A DNA stretch of 29,107 nucleotides, from NCBI GenBank assembly GCA_947425005.1, contig CANDYP010000006.1, positions 1-29,107 on the forward strand, in the 5' to 3' direction. A program made the position numbers and the translations under genes. Of the stretch, positions 14,530 to 22,406 are shown one piece after another. Each line of letters starts with the position of its first letter. The stretch's first letter is position 1. The DNA is from Rickettsiales bacterium (lineage in GTDB: Bacteria; Pseudomonadota; Alphaproteobacteria; Rickettsiales; UBA1997). Under the pieces are notes generated by a model that was given only the letters and a program-made list of their open reading frames with translations, was not told the origin of the DNA and searched no databases.

Positions 14530-14586
14530 GAAAATAGAATCCGGAAAGTGGTGTTGATCTTTCTTTGCTCGGAAAATAACGCGTCA

Positions 14587-15081
14587 CTATTCTTTAATTA
14601 CGAACTTGGTCTCATCAATAATTTGCTTCACGACCTCTCTTTGAGTAATCGGCTTATTCAGACATTCTCCGTAATACATGCGCGGCGTCACGGGACGGGC
14701 GTTGTAATTCTGCTCGATTAAATGAGCAAAGGTCATGTCATAAATTTTTTCTTGCCTAGAAGTGATCTTAAAAAATATTTTTTTATCACTATTCACGCAG
14801 TATTTATTTTGCTTTAACAATTCGAGCAGAAGGCCTGATTCGGCCTTGCTCATCTTGGGATGAGCTTCGTCTTTTTTTGAGGTTTGATTAGCTAGCAAAT
14901 AATCTTCGCTAACAAAAAAAGTGAAGGCATTTTTATTGGATGGACCATGCAGGGTAACGCGTCCATATTGGGAGTGATCCGCAGCGCAGGAGGTTATGAA
15001 CAATAAAAAAAGCAGGGATACTGAGATCAGCCTGCTTTTTTTATTGCTACCAAAAGTCTGATAAAAACTAAGAATTTGCAT
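14587..15081 (-). CDS. Unrecognised predicted lipoprotein
   Basis: This 164-residue protein has a basic N-region (NKKSR), a hydrophobic core (LISVSLLFLLFI) and the lipobox ITSC with Cys32, so it is probably a lipoprotein. The mature part is polar, contains two further cysteines (KYCVN and YGECLN) and has no motif I can name. The ATG lies inside the last codons of rplS, giving a 14-base overlap. The codons of the signal peptide coincide with a perfect 12-base terminator hairpin with a T-run. Either expression depends on read-through, or it has its own control. No later ATG would keep the signal peptide. Confidence 0.65.
   Translation of the reverse strand: MQILSFYQTFGSNKKSRLISVSLLFLLFITSCAADHSQYGRVTLHGPSNKNAFTFFVSEDYLLANQTSKKDEAHPKMSKAESGLLLELLKQNKYCVNSDKKIFFKITSRQEKIYDMTFAHLIEQNYNARPVTPRMYYGECLNKPITQREVVKQIIDETKFVIKE
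15005..15042 (-). terminator. Intrinsic terminator after rplS, inside the lipoprotein frame
   Basis: A perfect 12-base inverted repeat, AAAAAAAGCAGG (15005-15016) and CCTGCTTTTTTT (15031-15042), surrounds a 14-base loop. Read on the minus strand it gives a stem followed by seven T residues, 25 bases after the rplS stop codon. This fits a Rho-independent terminator for the ribosomal operon. Because A and T runs flank both sides it could also work from the plus strand, but no plus-strand gene is present. Confidence 0.75.
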
Positions 15082-15493
15082 CTGCAGAATTGCCTTCAGC
15101 GATGCCAGATTTAACGAGAAAATCTAGTCTCTCTTTAATTCTAGAAGCTTTGCCCGTGAGTTTTCTTAGGTAGTAGAGTTTGGCTCTGCGCACAACGCCT
15201 TGCTTCAAAATTTCAACACTAACTAGAAGCGGGGAATAAACGGTAAATTTTCTTTCAACTCCGATTCCACTGCTAATTTTTCTAACTGTAAAAGTGGCTG
15301 CATAGTTTGAAATGCTTTTGCTTGTGGCAATTACGATGCCATTGAAAGCTTGGATTCTGGTATTGGCACCTTCGGTAATTTTATATTTTACACTAACGGT
15401 ATCTCCAACTTTAAAGCTGGATAACTCTCCACCTCTAGCCTCTTTAATTCTCTTAACTTGCTCTTGAGCAAAATTTGAAAGCACGTTTTTCAT
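15068..15493 (-). CDS. rplS: 50S ribosomal protein L19
   Basis: L19 sits at the subunit interface of the ribosome. I chose the ATG at 15493, giving 141 residues starting MKNVLSNFAQEQVKRI, because AAGGAGAA (15498-15505) is a strong ribosome binding site just upstream. An upstream ATG at 15574 would overlap rplQ by 56 bases. Motifs include FKVGDTVSVKYKI, VRKISSGIGVERKFTVYSP and GVVRRAKLYYLR. rplS usually sits with rpsP-rimM-trmD. Here it follows rplQ at the end of the ribosomal operon, and a terminator follows it. Confidence 0.95.
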   Translation of the reverse strand: MKNVLSNFAQEQVKRIKEARGGELSSFKVGDTVSVKYKITEGANTRIQAFNGIVIATSKSISNYAATFTVRKISSGIGVERKFTVYSPLLVSVEILKQGVVRRAKLYYLRKLTGKASRIKERLDFLVKSGIAEGNSADANS

Positions 15494-15497
15494 TAAA

Positions 15498-15505
15498 TTC
15501 TCCTT
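15498..15505 (-). promoter_or_regulatory. Shine-Dalgarno site that fixes the rplS start
   Basis: The minus strand reads AAGGAGAA, four bases before the ATG at 15493. It rules out the 27-residue N-terminal extension that the open frame would allow. Confidence 0.8.
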
Positions 15506-15518
15506 GTTTAAAAATCTT

Positions 15519-15920
15519 TTAGGCTTTTTTAGCCACCTTTTCTTGCAATACGGCTGGAACAGCAACTCTATCAACTAGCTCTACCACTGCCATTGGAGCT
15601 TTATCTCCAGTTCTAAATCCGAATTTTAAAATTCTGACATAGCCACCATTTCTGGCGGCAACTCTTGGGCCAATATCTTTGAAAAGCTTATCAATAATTT
15701 CTTGATTACCTAAGATTGAAATGGCCAAACGACGATTCGCTAAAGTGTCGTCTTTTGACAAAGATAAGATCTTTTCAACAAATGGCCTCAAATCCTTCGC
15801 CTTAGGTAAAGTGGTTTTGATTAGTTCGTGCTGCAAAAGAGCAATTGATAAATTGCGGAATAAGGCCTTTCTATGGGCGCTATTTCTACCTAATTGTCTT
15901 CCTTTAATTCCGTGTCTCAT
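15519..15920 (-). CDS. rplQ: 50S ribosomal protein L17
   Basis: This 133-residue protein begins MRHGIKGRQLGRNSAHRKAL, the near-invariant L17 N-terminus. It continues with RNLSIALLQHELIKTTLPKAK and ends VVELVDRVAVPA followed by a basic tail. L17 lies near the peptide exit tunnel. It follows rpoA by 48 bases, the standard position at the end of the alpha operon. The stop codon lies 25 bases ahead of rplS. Confidence 0.97.
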   Translation of the reverse strand: MRHGIKGRQLGRNSAHRKALFRNLSIALLQHELIKTTLPKAKDLRPFVEKILSLSKDDTLANRRLAISILGNQEIIDKLFKDIGPRVAARNGGYVRILKFGFRTGDKAPMAVVELVDRVAVPAVLQEKVAKKA

Positions 15921-15968
15921 TGTTTAAAACCATTTAACTATTGCTGTTATGTATAGGGACAGAGTCGA

Positions 15969-16997
15969 TTAAAACTCTTTATTTTTTAGCTTCAGAAGCT
16001 CTTCTAAATTTTTTGGTGGCCAGTTGGTAAGCTTCATACCGAAGCCAAGCCCCATGGCTTTTAAATTTTCCTTTAGTTCATTAAGAGACTTTCTACCGAA
16101 GTTGGCAGTTTTTAACATTTCCGCTTCTGATTTAGAGACTAGATCACCAACATAAATAATATTCTCATTTTTCAAACAGTTGTACGACCTGACGGAAAGC
16201 TCCAACTCATCAATTGTTTTAAGTAAGTTTTTATTAAACTCCGGCTCAAGGTTAATTTCCTTGCGAGCGGTAGTCTCTAATTTACTAACGTCAAAATTAA
16301 TAAAAACCTGCAACTGCTCTTGCAAAATTTTTGCAGCTACTCCAAGGGCATCTTGAGGGATGATGGTGCCGTTGGTGTGAATTTCTAGAATCAATTTATC
16401 AAAGTCAGTAATCTGACCTACGCGAGCATTTTCAACTCTGTATGCAACTCTGCTGACCGGACTAAAAACTGCATCAATCATAATTGCACCAACGCCACGC
16501 TCATTCTTTTTACCTTGCTCGGCAACTACGTAACCCTTACCGCACTCCACATACATTTGGATGTCGATTTTTGCACCCTTGCTTAAGGTACAAACAACGA
16601 GATCTTTGTTAGCAATTTCGACACCCGCAGGAGTCTCTATGGATCCAGCATAAACTTGACCAACTTTATTGGTAGAAAGCTTAAGTATGCACGGCGATGA
16701 ATCAGTTTTTGTGATCGCAAGAGATTTTATGTTCATGATAATATCCTGCAGATCCTCCCTTACCCCATCAATTGAGCTATACTCATGAAGAACTCCATCA
16801 ATTTTGATAGAGGTAACGGCGAAGCCGGCAATCGAAGAAAGTAAAACCCTTCTGAGGGCGTTTCCTAAAGTGTCACCAAATCCTCTTTCAAAAGGCTCAA
16901 GAACGATAATAGATTTTCTGATATTATCATAACCCTCCTTAACAACAACAGAACTAGGTTTTGTAAGTAGCTGCCAACTTTCTTTTAAGATCGCCAT
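15969..16997 (-). CDS. rpoA: DNA-directed RNA polymerase subunit alpha
   Basis: RpoA dimerises to nucleate RNA polymerase assembly. The 342-residue protein has the N-terminal assembly domain (EPFERGFGDTLGNALRRVLL) and the C-terminal domain for DNA and activator contacts (ELSVRSYNCLKNENIIYVGDL). The Arg of LSVRSYNCL corresponds to Arg265 of Escherichia coli, which touches UP elements. TNWPP near the C-terminus is also conserved. Length and domain order are normal. It lies 44 bases after rpsK. Confidence 0.98.
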   Translation of the reverse strand: MAILKESWQLLTKPSSVVVKEGYDNIRKSIIVLEPFERGFGDTLGNALRRVLLSSIAGFAVTSIKIDGVLHEYSSIDGVREDLQDIIMNIKSLAITKTDSSPCILKLSTNKVGQVYAGSIETPAGVEIANKDLVVCTLSKGAKIDIQMYVECGKGYVVAEQGKKNERGVGAIMIDAVFSPVSRVAYRVENARVGQITDFDKLILEIHTNGTIIPQDALGVAAKILQEQLQVFINFDVSKLETTARKEINLEPEFNKNLLKTIDELELSVRSYNCLKNENIIYVGDLVSKSEAEMLKTANFGRKSLNELKENLKAMGLGFGMKLTNWPPKNLEELLKLKNKEF

Positions 16998-17041
16998 ATT
17001 TTTGATTTAAGGTTACTTTAATAAATGCAATAAATGATCAA

Positions 17042-17434
17042 CTAGACTCTTCTTCTTTTTGCTGGTCTGCAGCCATTGTGGGGATGGTAGGTGTTGTCCA
17101 CAATCATAGTAACACTAATACCGGACGCTTGGATGGCTCTAAGAGAAGCCTCTCTCCCGACTCCTGGACCTTTGATTTCGACTACCGCAGATTGCAGACC
17201 ATATTCTTTTGCGGCATCCACTGCATTCTGAGTAGCAATTTGAGCGGCGTAAGGAGTGGCCTTTCTAGATCCTTTAAAGCCATGCTTGCCAGCAGAGGAC
17301 CAACAAATGATGTTGCCCTGCAAATCTGCGATGGAGATAATTGTGTTATTGAAACTGGCATATACATGCACTACACCGTTTAAGATATTTTTCTTTTTCT
17401 TACTGGTAGTTTTTTTTCCACTATACTTGGTCAT
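17042..17434 (-). CDS. rpsK: 30S ribosomal protein S11
   Basis: This 130-residue protein of the small-subunit platform has HVYASFNNTIISIAD near the start, a middle segment with SAGKHGFKGSRKATPYAAQ, and the C-terminal IVDNTYHPHNGCRPAKRRRV signature. The N-terminus is lysine-rich, as in other alphaproteobacteria. It starts 18 bases after rpsM and precedes rpoA, the normal alpha-operon order. Confidence 0.98.
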   Translation of the reverse strand: MTKYSGKKTTSKKKKNILNGVVHVYASFNNTIISIADLQGNIICWSSAGKHGFKGSRKATPYAAQIATQNAVDAAKEYGLQSAVVEIKGPGVGREASLRAIQASGISVTMIVDNTYHPHNGCRPAKRRRV

Positions 17435-17452
17435 TTTTAAAAAAATTAGAAA

Positions 17453-17833
17453 TTATTTAGTCACCTTCTTCTTGCCGGCAATAGCGACACCCCTGCCCTT
17501 ACGAGTTCTTGCGTTAGTATGAGTTCTTTGCCCCCTAACTGGCAACTTCTTCACATGCCTAATGCCTCTGTAACATCCAACATCAACCAGCCTCTTGATA
17601 TCAGAAGAAATTTTTCTTCTAAGATCGCCTTCAAGAATAGGGTACTCCTTTTCAATCAAGGATCTTACTTGGGAAATCTTGTCTTCACTAACTTGGTGAG
17701 TTCTTAAAGTAAGATCGATTTTTAATTTTTGACAAATTTTTTGAGCAGTGGTCGTACCAACTCCGTAAATGTACGTCAACGATATGACAAATCTTTTGTC
17801 TTTTGGAATATTGACACCAGCAATTCTAGCCAA
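17453..17833 (-). CDS. rpsM: 30S ribosomal protein S13
   Basis: S13 is a head protein that contacts the large subunit. The 126-residue product starts MARIAGVNIPKDKR, and YIYGVGTTTAQKIC and CYRGIRHVKKLPVRGQRTHT are clearly conserved. The start codon is TTG, not ATG: the conserved first residues leave no other choice, and a strong AGAGGAGT lies six bases upstream. It follows adk by 28 bases, as in other Alphaproteobacteria. rpmJ, which sits here in some bacteria, is absent. Confidence 0.97.
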   Translation of the reverse strand: MARIAGVNIPKDKRFVISLTYIYGVGTTTAQKICQKLKIDLTLRTHQVSEDKISQVRSLIEKEYPILEGDLRRKISSDIKRLVDVGCYRGIRHVKKLPVRGQRTHTNARTRKGRGVAIAGKKKVTK

Positions 17834-17839
17834 AACGGG

Positions 17840-17847
17840 ACTCCTCT
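17840..17847 (-). promoter_or_regulatory. Strong Shine-Dalgarno site for the TTG start of rpsM
   Basis: The minus strand reads AGAGGAGT, six bases before TTG at 17833. It is one of the strongest ribosome binding sites in the window and supports the rare start codon. Confidence 0.8.
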
Positions 17848-17861
17848 TGTTTAGTTATTAT

Positions 17862-18524
17862 TTATAGATTTTGAAAAATTTTAAACGACTTCATCAGTTT
17901 ATCGAAAACGAGGGGGACGCTTTTTATGGCGTCGATTGAACAAAGCAAGTCCTTTTTTCCATAATATCCGATCAACTCAGCAGTAGAATCATGATAAACT
18001 TTGAGCCTATTTTTTACGATAGACTCATTGTCATCTTCTCTACTTTCAAATTGAGTAGATTCGCAATTATCGCAAACTCCTTCTTTCTGAGGGAGCTTGA
18101 AATAACGGTTATAAACCGCACCACACTCCTTGCAGGAAAAGCGGCCAGAAATTCTTTTGATCAAAGCTTCCTCATCGACTTCAAAATTGAAAACGACATC
18201 AATTTTTTTATCGGAAGAAGAAAGCATAGAATCAAGCACTATGGCCTGATTCATATTTCTTGGAAAGCCATCAAGAATGAAGCCACATTGGCAATCTGTA
18301 TTGGCAATTCTATTTTTAATAATATCTACCACTACTTCATCAGGAACCAACCCTCCACAATTCATATATGAATTAGCCAGATTTCCGATATCGCTTTGTC
18401 TCTCTACTTCCTTGCGCAAAAGCTCTCCAGTTGAAATAGCTGGAATCTTTAACTCCTTTGCAACCATTAGAGCCTGGGTGCCCTTGCCAGATCCTGGTGG
18501 GCCCAAAAAAATTATATTTATCAT
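17862..18524 (-). CDS. adk: Adenylate kinase with zinc-type LID
   Basis: Adk interconverts ATP plus AMP with two ADP. The 220-residue protein has the P-loop GPPGSGKGT (8-16), the AMP-site DGFPR, and a LID domain with four cysteines (Cys131, 134, 151, 154) in two CxxC pairs, which marks the zinc-binding long form. The ATG at 18524 overlaps the secY stop codon by one base (TGATG). A GTG one codon earlier would add one residue. The secY-adk-rpsM order is characteristic of alphaproteobacterial ribosomal clusters. Confidence 0.96.
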   Translation of the reverse strand: MINIIFLGPPGSGKGTQALMVAKELKIPAISTGELLRKEVERQSDIGNLANSYMNCGGLVPDEVVVDIIKNRIANTDCQCGFILDGFPRNMNQAIVLDSMLSSSDKKIDVVFNFEVDEEALIKRISGRFSCKECGAVYNRYFKLPQKEGVCDNCESTQFESREDDNESIVKNRLKVYHDSTAELIGYYGKKDLLCSIDAIKSVPLVFDKLMKSFKIFQNL

Positions 18525-19804
18525 CACGCCCTCACCCTAACTCTTCTTTTTTTACTTCCTGAGCCATATTTGTTTGTAAATAAATGAGATTGAACCTGAT
18601 TAATCAGATCCAAAACAACATTAACCATGATCAGAATTCCAGTACCTCCAATGTGAAGTGGAATTGAATACTGCGTTACCAAAATTTCTGGGGTAATGCA
18701 AACAAAGGTTAGGTAAACAGCGCCTATTAAAGTTAGGCGAGAAACAATTTTATCTAAATGAGCTGATGTGTTGCTTCCGGGCCTGACTCCAAGAATAAAA
18801 CAATTACTTTTTTTCAAATTGGTGGCGACTTCTTCTGTGTTGAAAATGATCGAAGAATAAAAATAAGAAAAGAACAAAATTAAAGCTGCGAATAAGGACA
18901 GATAAAGTGGCCCACCTCTTCTAAGCATTGATATCAAAAAGTCGCCGTCAGTCCCCGTGAATTGAACTAGAGCTGACGGAAACATTAAAATCGAACTGGC
19001 AAAAATTGGAGGGATCACCCCAGAAATATTAATTTTTAGCGGCAAAAATGAGGAGTCACTCATACCAGAAGATTTCATCATCGCTCCATTTGGGTATTGA
19101 ATCTTAATGCGCTTATGAGTTTTTTCAACGAAGCAAACAAGCATCAAAAAAGACACAAAAATTACAAAAAATAAAATAACCATAACCCAAGAATAAGCTC
19201 CTGTTCTCGAGAGATCAAAAACCTGCACAACAGTAGAAGGCAGCGAGGAAACTATGCCGATAAAAATAATTAGTGAAATTCCATTACCTATTCCAGAAGA
19301 AGTAATTTTTTCTCCAAACCACATCAACATCACAGTACCTCCAACCAAACTAATGCAAGTCGTCCATAAAAAAATTGAAGAATCAGAAATAAATGCATTT
19401 TGTTCGCCACTGGACAAGGCATAATAGACGCCCATGGATTGAAAAAATGCCAAAATAATGGTAAGATATCTTGTATATTGATTAATTTTAGCGCGTCCGT
19501 AGTCGCCTTCTTTTTTTAAAGCCTCCAGCCCTTTATACATAGAAGTTAAGAGCTGCATAATGATTGATGCGGTGATGTAAGGCATGATATTAAGCGCAAA
19601 GATGCTCATTCTCTGCAGAGCGCCTCCGGAAAATAGATTTACCATGCCAAAAATATTGGCGCCGCTACTTTCAAAAAACTTTTTTAAAACCTCAACATTG
19701 ATACCAGGAATTGGAACGAATGTGCCAAATCTATAGATCAAAAGAATGACTATCGTGAATAAGATTCTTTTTTTTAACTCAGAATTTGAAGATAAAGATG
19801 ACAC
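18524..19804 (-). CDS. secY: Preprotein translocase subunit SecY
   Basis: SecY is the channel of the general protein export system. The 426-residue protein has ten predicted membrane helices and the conserved segments YRFGTFVPIPGI (near residue 25-36), NIMPYITASIIMQLL, GNGISLIIFIGI, and LPLKINISGVIPPIFASS. It appears to start at GTG at 19804, where SSNSELKKRI matches the N-terminus seen in Rickettsia. A 56-base gap separates it from rplO. It overlaps adk by one base. The C-terminus is basic (SKKRRVRVRA). Confidence 0.97.
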   Translation of the reverse strand: MSSLSSNSELKKRILFTIVILLIYRFGTFVPIPGINVEVLKKFFESSGANIFGMVNLFSGGALQRMSIFALNIMPYITASIIMQLLTSMYKGLEALKKEGDYGRAKINQYTRYLTIILAFFQSMGVYYALSSGEQNAFISDSSIFLWTTCISLVGGTVMLMWFGEKITSSGIGNGISLIIFIGIVSSLPSTVVQVFDLSRTGAYSWVMVILFFVIFVSFLMLVCFVEKTHKRIKIQYPNGAMMKSSGMSDSSFLPLKINISGVIPPIFASSILMFPSALVQFTGTDGDFLISMLRRGGPLYLSLFAALILFFSYFYSSIIFNTEEVATNLKKSNCFILGVRPGSNTSAHLDKIVSRLTLIGAVYLTFVCITPEILVTQYSIPLHIGGTGILIMVNVVLDLINQVQSHLFTNKYGSGSKKRRVRVRA

Positions 19805-19860
19805 AGTTTTGAAATCTCGCGAGTTATCTTGTTATCTAGATGGATGAAGTAAGTGAAAAT

Positions 19861-20292
19861 TTAAGCAAAAACTTTTGCTTTTTCGGAGTAGCTATCTACA
19901 GCAATTTTGAAGCTTATTTTTGGAGCGGGATCTTTGCCCATAATTAGCTTAACCCTGGATTCTGCATTCTTAACCAAAGCAAGTTCTACCAACTTTTCTT
20001 TTGTAACGACAGCGAGACCGGGCTGTTGCTTGGCAACCGCACTGACTATATCTGTGACGGTAACTGTTTTATATTCTTTTTTTAAGACATTGACAAAGCC
20101 TCTCTTGGGAAGTCTCATGTGAACCGGCGTTTGACCACCCTCAAAACCTTTCACAGAATGATGACCAGTTCTAGCTTTTTGACCCTTTACACCACGACCA
20201 GATGTTTTTCCTTTGCCAGACCCAATACCGCGACCGACTCTGATGCGATCGTTTCTTTTGATTTTTGCTAACTTATTTAGAGAAATAGACAT
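19861..20292 (-). CDS. rplO: 50S ribosomal protein L15
   Basis: This 143-residue protein starts MSISLNKLAKIKRNDRIRVG and carries the glycine-rich extended arm GRGIGSGKGKTSGRGVKGQ that threads into 23S rRNA, followed by GFEGGQTPVHMRLPKRGF. Length is slightly under the usual 145-155. It starts 5 bases after rpmD and precedes secY, as expected in the spc operon. Confidence 0.97.
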   Translation of the reverse strand: MSISLNKLAKIKRNDRIRVGRGIGSGKGKTSGRGVKGQKARTGHHSVKGFEGGQTPVHMRLPKRGFVNVLKKEYKTVTVTDIVSAVAKQQPGLAVVTKEKLVELALVKNAESRVKLIMGKDPAPKISFKIAVDSYSEKAKVFA

Positions 20293-20297
20293 ATGAA

Positions 20298-20498
20298 TTA
20301 AGCTAATGATACTTTGATTACGTGCTGCACTTTCTTAACCATGCCAAGAACAGCTGAAGAGCAGGTAAGACTAGAAACGCCTCCGATACCTCTTAAGCCG
20401 AGACCTATCAAACTTCCTTTTTGTCTGTCGGTTAATTTTGATCCGCCTTTGGTTTGCGTAACAACAATTTTTTTATTTAGAAAAATATCTAACTGCAT
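20298..20498 (-). CDS. rpmD: 50S ribosomal protein L30
   Basis: This is a 66-residue protein of normal bacterial L30 length with VTQTKGGSKLTDRQKGSL, then GLGLRGIGG and a final helix VKKVQHVIKV. It lies four bases after rpsE and five before rplO. L30 is missing from some reduced bacteria, and its retention here fits an alphaproteobacterial spc operon. Confidence 0.95.
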   Translation of the reverse strand: MQLDIFLNKKIVVTQTKGGSKLTDRQKGSLIGLGLRGIGGVSSLTCSSAVLGMVKKVQHVIKVSLA

Positions 20499-20502
20499 GA
20501 GG

Positions 20503-21042
20503 TTATTCGTTATTTGTGTTAAGAGCTAAATTTCTTCTTTTAACTATCTCAGAAATTTCTTTGGATCTTTTTTCCGCAATAAGCTTTGGAGAAGTCAAGG
20601 CTTTTAGAGCAACAAAAGTAGCTCCAACCATGTTGTAAGGGTTTGAGGTGCCAACTGATTTTGCAACTACATCATGGATTCCAGCACATTCAAAAATGGC
20701 GCGCATAGGACCCCCAGCAATCACGCCTGTACCAGCTGGAGCCGCCCTTAGGCAAACTTTGGCGGCGCAGAATCTCCCAAAGATGTCATGATGAATAGTC
20801 CTACCTTCTTTTAGAGCAATTTTTGTCATGGCCTTTTTTGCAGCTTCAAACGCTTTATTCTTAGCGTCAGAAACCTCAGTCGCATTTCCTTTTCCAAAGC
20901 CGACTCTACCATTTTTATCACCCACTACAACCAATGCCGCAAATGAAAGGTTTTTGCCACCTTTAACTGTTTTAGAAACTTTGTTGATCGATATCAGCCT
21001 TTCTATAATTTCTGAACTATTGTTTTTAGCTTGTTTTGACAT
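20503..21042 (-). CDS. rpsE: 30S ribosomal protein S5
   Basis: S5 works in decoding accuracy. I chose the ATG at 21042, giving 179 residues from MSKQAKNNSSEIIERLISIN. The open frame reaches 21162, but the extra 40 residues would overlap rplR by 101 bases and do not resemble S5. Conserved motifs are VVKGG-like TVKGGKNLSFAALVVVG, the RNA-binding RVGFGKGNATEV and the C-terminal AAPAGTGVIAGGPMRAIFE. The start has only a weak ribosome binding site. Confidence 0.95.
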   Translation of the reverse strand: MSKQAKNNSSEIIERLISINKVSKTVKGGKNLSFAALVVVGDKNGRVGFGKGNATEVSDAKNKAFEAAKKAMTKIALKEGRTIHHDIFGRFCAAKVCLRAAPAGTGVIAGGPMRAIFECAGIHDVVAKSVGTSNPYNMVGATFVALKALTSPKLIAEKRSKEISEIVKRRNLALNTNNE

Positions 21043-21061
21043 CTGATTATTTTTTAAAAAT

Positions 21062-21406
21062 TTAGAATGATAATCCCGCTTCTCGGCAGGCTTCGGCCAT
21101 GGCCTTGACTCTGCCACTGTAAATGTAGGCCCCTTTATCGAACACAACTTCTTTAATATCACTCCTCAAGCATAGTTCAGCAAATTTTTTACCAACTAAT
21201 TTTGCTTTTTCGATACCATTAAATTTTTTATCGTCCTCAAAGTTTGCGGTTGAAAAGGCGCACAACATTTTGCCTTCAGCTCCGATAAGTTGAGCGTAAA
21301 AATTTTTATTAGATCTAAAAACAACAATTCTCGGCCTAAGAGACTTATTTCTCTTAATGATGTTGTTTTTGACTCTGTATTTTCTTCTTTCGTAATTAGT
21401 AAGCAT
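21062..21406 (-). CDS. rplR: 50S ribosomal protein L18
   Basis: This 114-residue 5S rRNA-binding protein has the basic N-terminus MLTNYERRKYRVKNNIIK, then RPRIVVFRSNKNFYAQLI, and ends RVKAMAEACREAGLSF, all typical. The gene starts one base after the rplF stop codon, so the two are probably translationally coupled. Confidence 0.97.
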   Translation of the reverse strand: MLTNYERRKYRVKNNIIKRNKSLRPRIVVFRSNKNFYAQLIGAEGKMLCAFSTANFEDDKKFNGIEKAKLVGKKFAELCLRSDIKEVVFDKGAYIYSGRVKAMAEACREAGLSF

Positions 21407-21407
21407 G

Positions 21408-21944
21408 TTACTTTTTCTTACCCTCTTTTCTTAAAATTTGTTTTCCAAAAATCTTTACGCCTTTACCCTTATAAGGCTCCGGCTTTCTAAAGGAAATAAT
21501 TTCTGAAGCTACCTGGCCGACAAGAACTTTATCGTCGCCGGTTAAAACGATTAAATTTGGCTTTTCGAATGCAGCAATAATTCCTTTTGGAAGGGCGTAA
21601 AAAATCTCATGGCTATAACCAAGAGTCAGAGCCAATACTTCTTTTTCAACAGATGCTTTGTAACCAACTCCATTAATCTCAAGAACAGTTTTGAATGGCT
21701 CTTGCAAGCCACTAACAATGTTTTTAATATTACTTCTATCCATCCCGACAAACTTTGAAATATCTGACGGAGCGTTATCTTGAGCTGTTAACTTCACTAA
21801 ACCCTCCTTGAACTCAACCTGCACGCCTGGACTGACTTTGTAAAATTTTTTGACCTTAGCACTATCAAAAGAAAGGACGTTTTTAGTGACGACCAGCTTA
21901 ATAGTTTCAGGAATTTTAATCGGTAGCTTTCCTACTCTAGACAT
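21408..21944 (-). CDS. rplF: 50S ribosomal protein L6
   Basis: This 178-residue protein of the large-subunit stalk base starts MSRVGKLPIKIPETIKL. The middle contains GVGYKASV and LTLGYSHEI, and the C-terminus carries the L6 signature PEPYKGKGVKIFGKQILRKE. Length is normal. It is 20 bases after rpsH. Confidence 0.97.
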   Translation of the reverse strand: MSRVGKLPIKIPETIKLVVTKNVLSFDSAKVKKFYKVSPGVQVEFKEGLVKLTAQDNAPSDISKFVGMDRSNIKNIVSGLQEPFKTVLEINGVGYKASVEKEVLALTLGYSHEIFYALPKGIIAAFEKPNLIVLTGDDKVLVGQVASEIISFRKPEPYKGKGVKIFGKQILRKEGKKK

Positions 21945-21964
21945 AACTCAGAACTATTATTATA

Positions 21965-22360
21965 TTAAAAGATTTTTAGTAAAACTTCGCCACCAAGCTT
22001 TTTAACTCTTGCTTCGTGATCAGGAAGAATGCCTTGAGAGGTTGAAATAATAACCATCCCGAGACCATTTTTTACAGAAGGTATCTCTTTAGCACTGCAA
22101 TAAACCCTTCTTCCTGGCTTTGAAATAGCTGATATTTCACTAACAACCGGGTTGGAATAGTGATATTTTAAATGAATGTCAAACCTCTCAATGGCAGCTA
22201 TTTTTAGTTTGTTGTAGCTCAAAATAAAACCTTCGTCCTTTAATATTTTTAGAATACTTTCCCTTAAGGTAGAGACTGGGGAGCTAATTACAGCCCTTCT
22301 AGCTAAATAGCCGTTCCTAACTCTCGTGATCAAATCTGAAACTGGGTGATTAGAAAACAT
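21965..22360 (-). CDS. rpsH: 30S ribosomal protein S8
   Basis: S8 is a primary 16S rRNA binder and, in Escherichia coli, the spc-operon translational repressor. The 131-residue protein starts MFSNHPVSDLITRVRNGYLA and ends with the conserved segment GMVIISTSQGILPDHEARVKK followed by LGGEVLLKIF. SAISKPGRRVYC corresponds to the usual ISKPGLRVY motif. Whether it represses its own operon here is not visible. Confidence 0.97.
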   Translation of the reverse strand: MFSNHPVSDLITRVRNGYLARRAVISSPVSTLRESILKILKDEGFILSYNKLKIAAIERFDIHLKYHYSNPVVSEISAISKPGRRVYCSAKEIPSVKNGLGMVIISTSQGILPDHEARVKKLGGEVLLKIF

Positions 22361-22406
22361 CTTTTATAAACTTATTTTTTATTATTAACAAATTATCTAG
22401 ATAAAA

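Noticed and set aside
15494..15574. N-terminal extension of L19
   Set aside because: It overlaps rplQ by 56 bases, and a strong ribosome binding site marks the ATG at 15493.
17834..17861. A missing or hidden rpmJ (L36) gene between adk and rpsM
   Set aside because: The gap is only 28 bases. In many Alphaproteobacteria rpmJ lies elsewhere, so its absence is not unusual.
21043..21162. 40-residue N-terminal extension of S5
   Set aside because: It overlaps rplR by 101 bases and has no S5 similarity.
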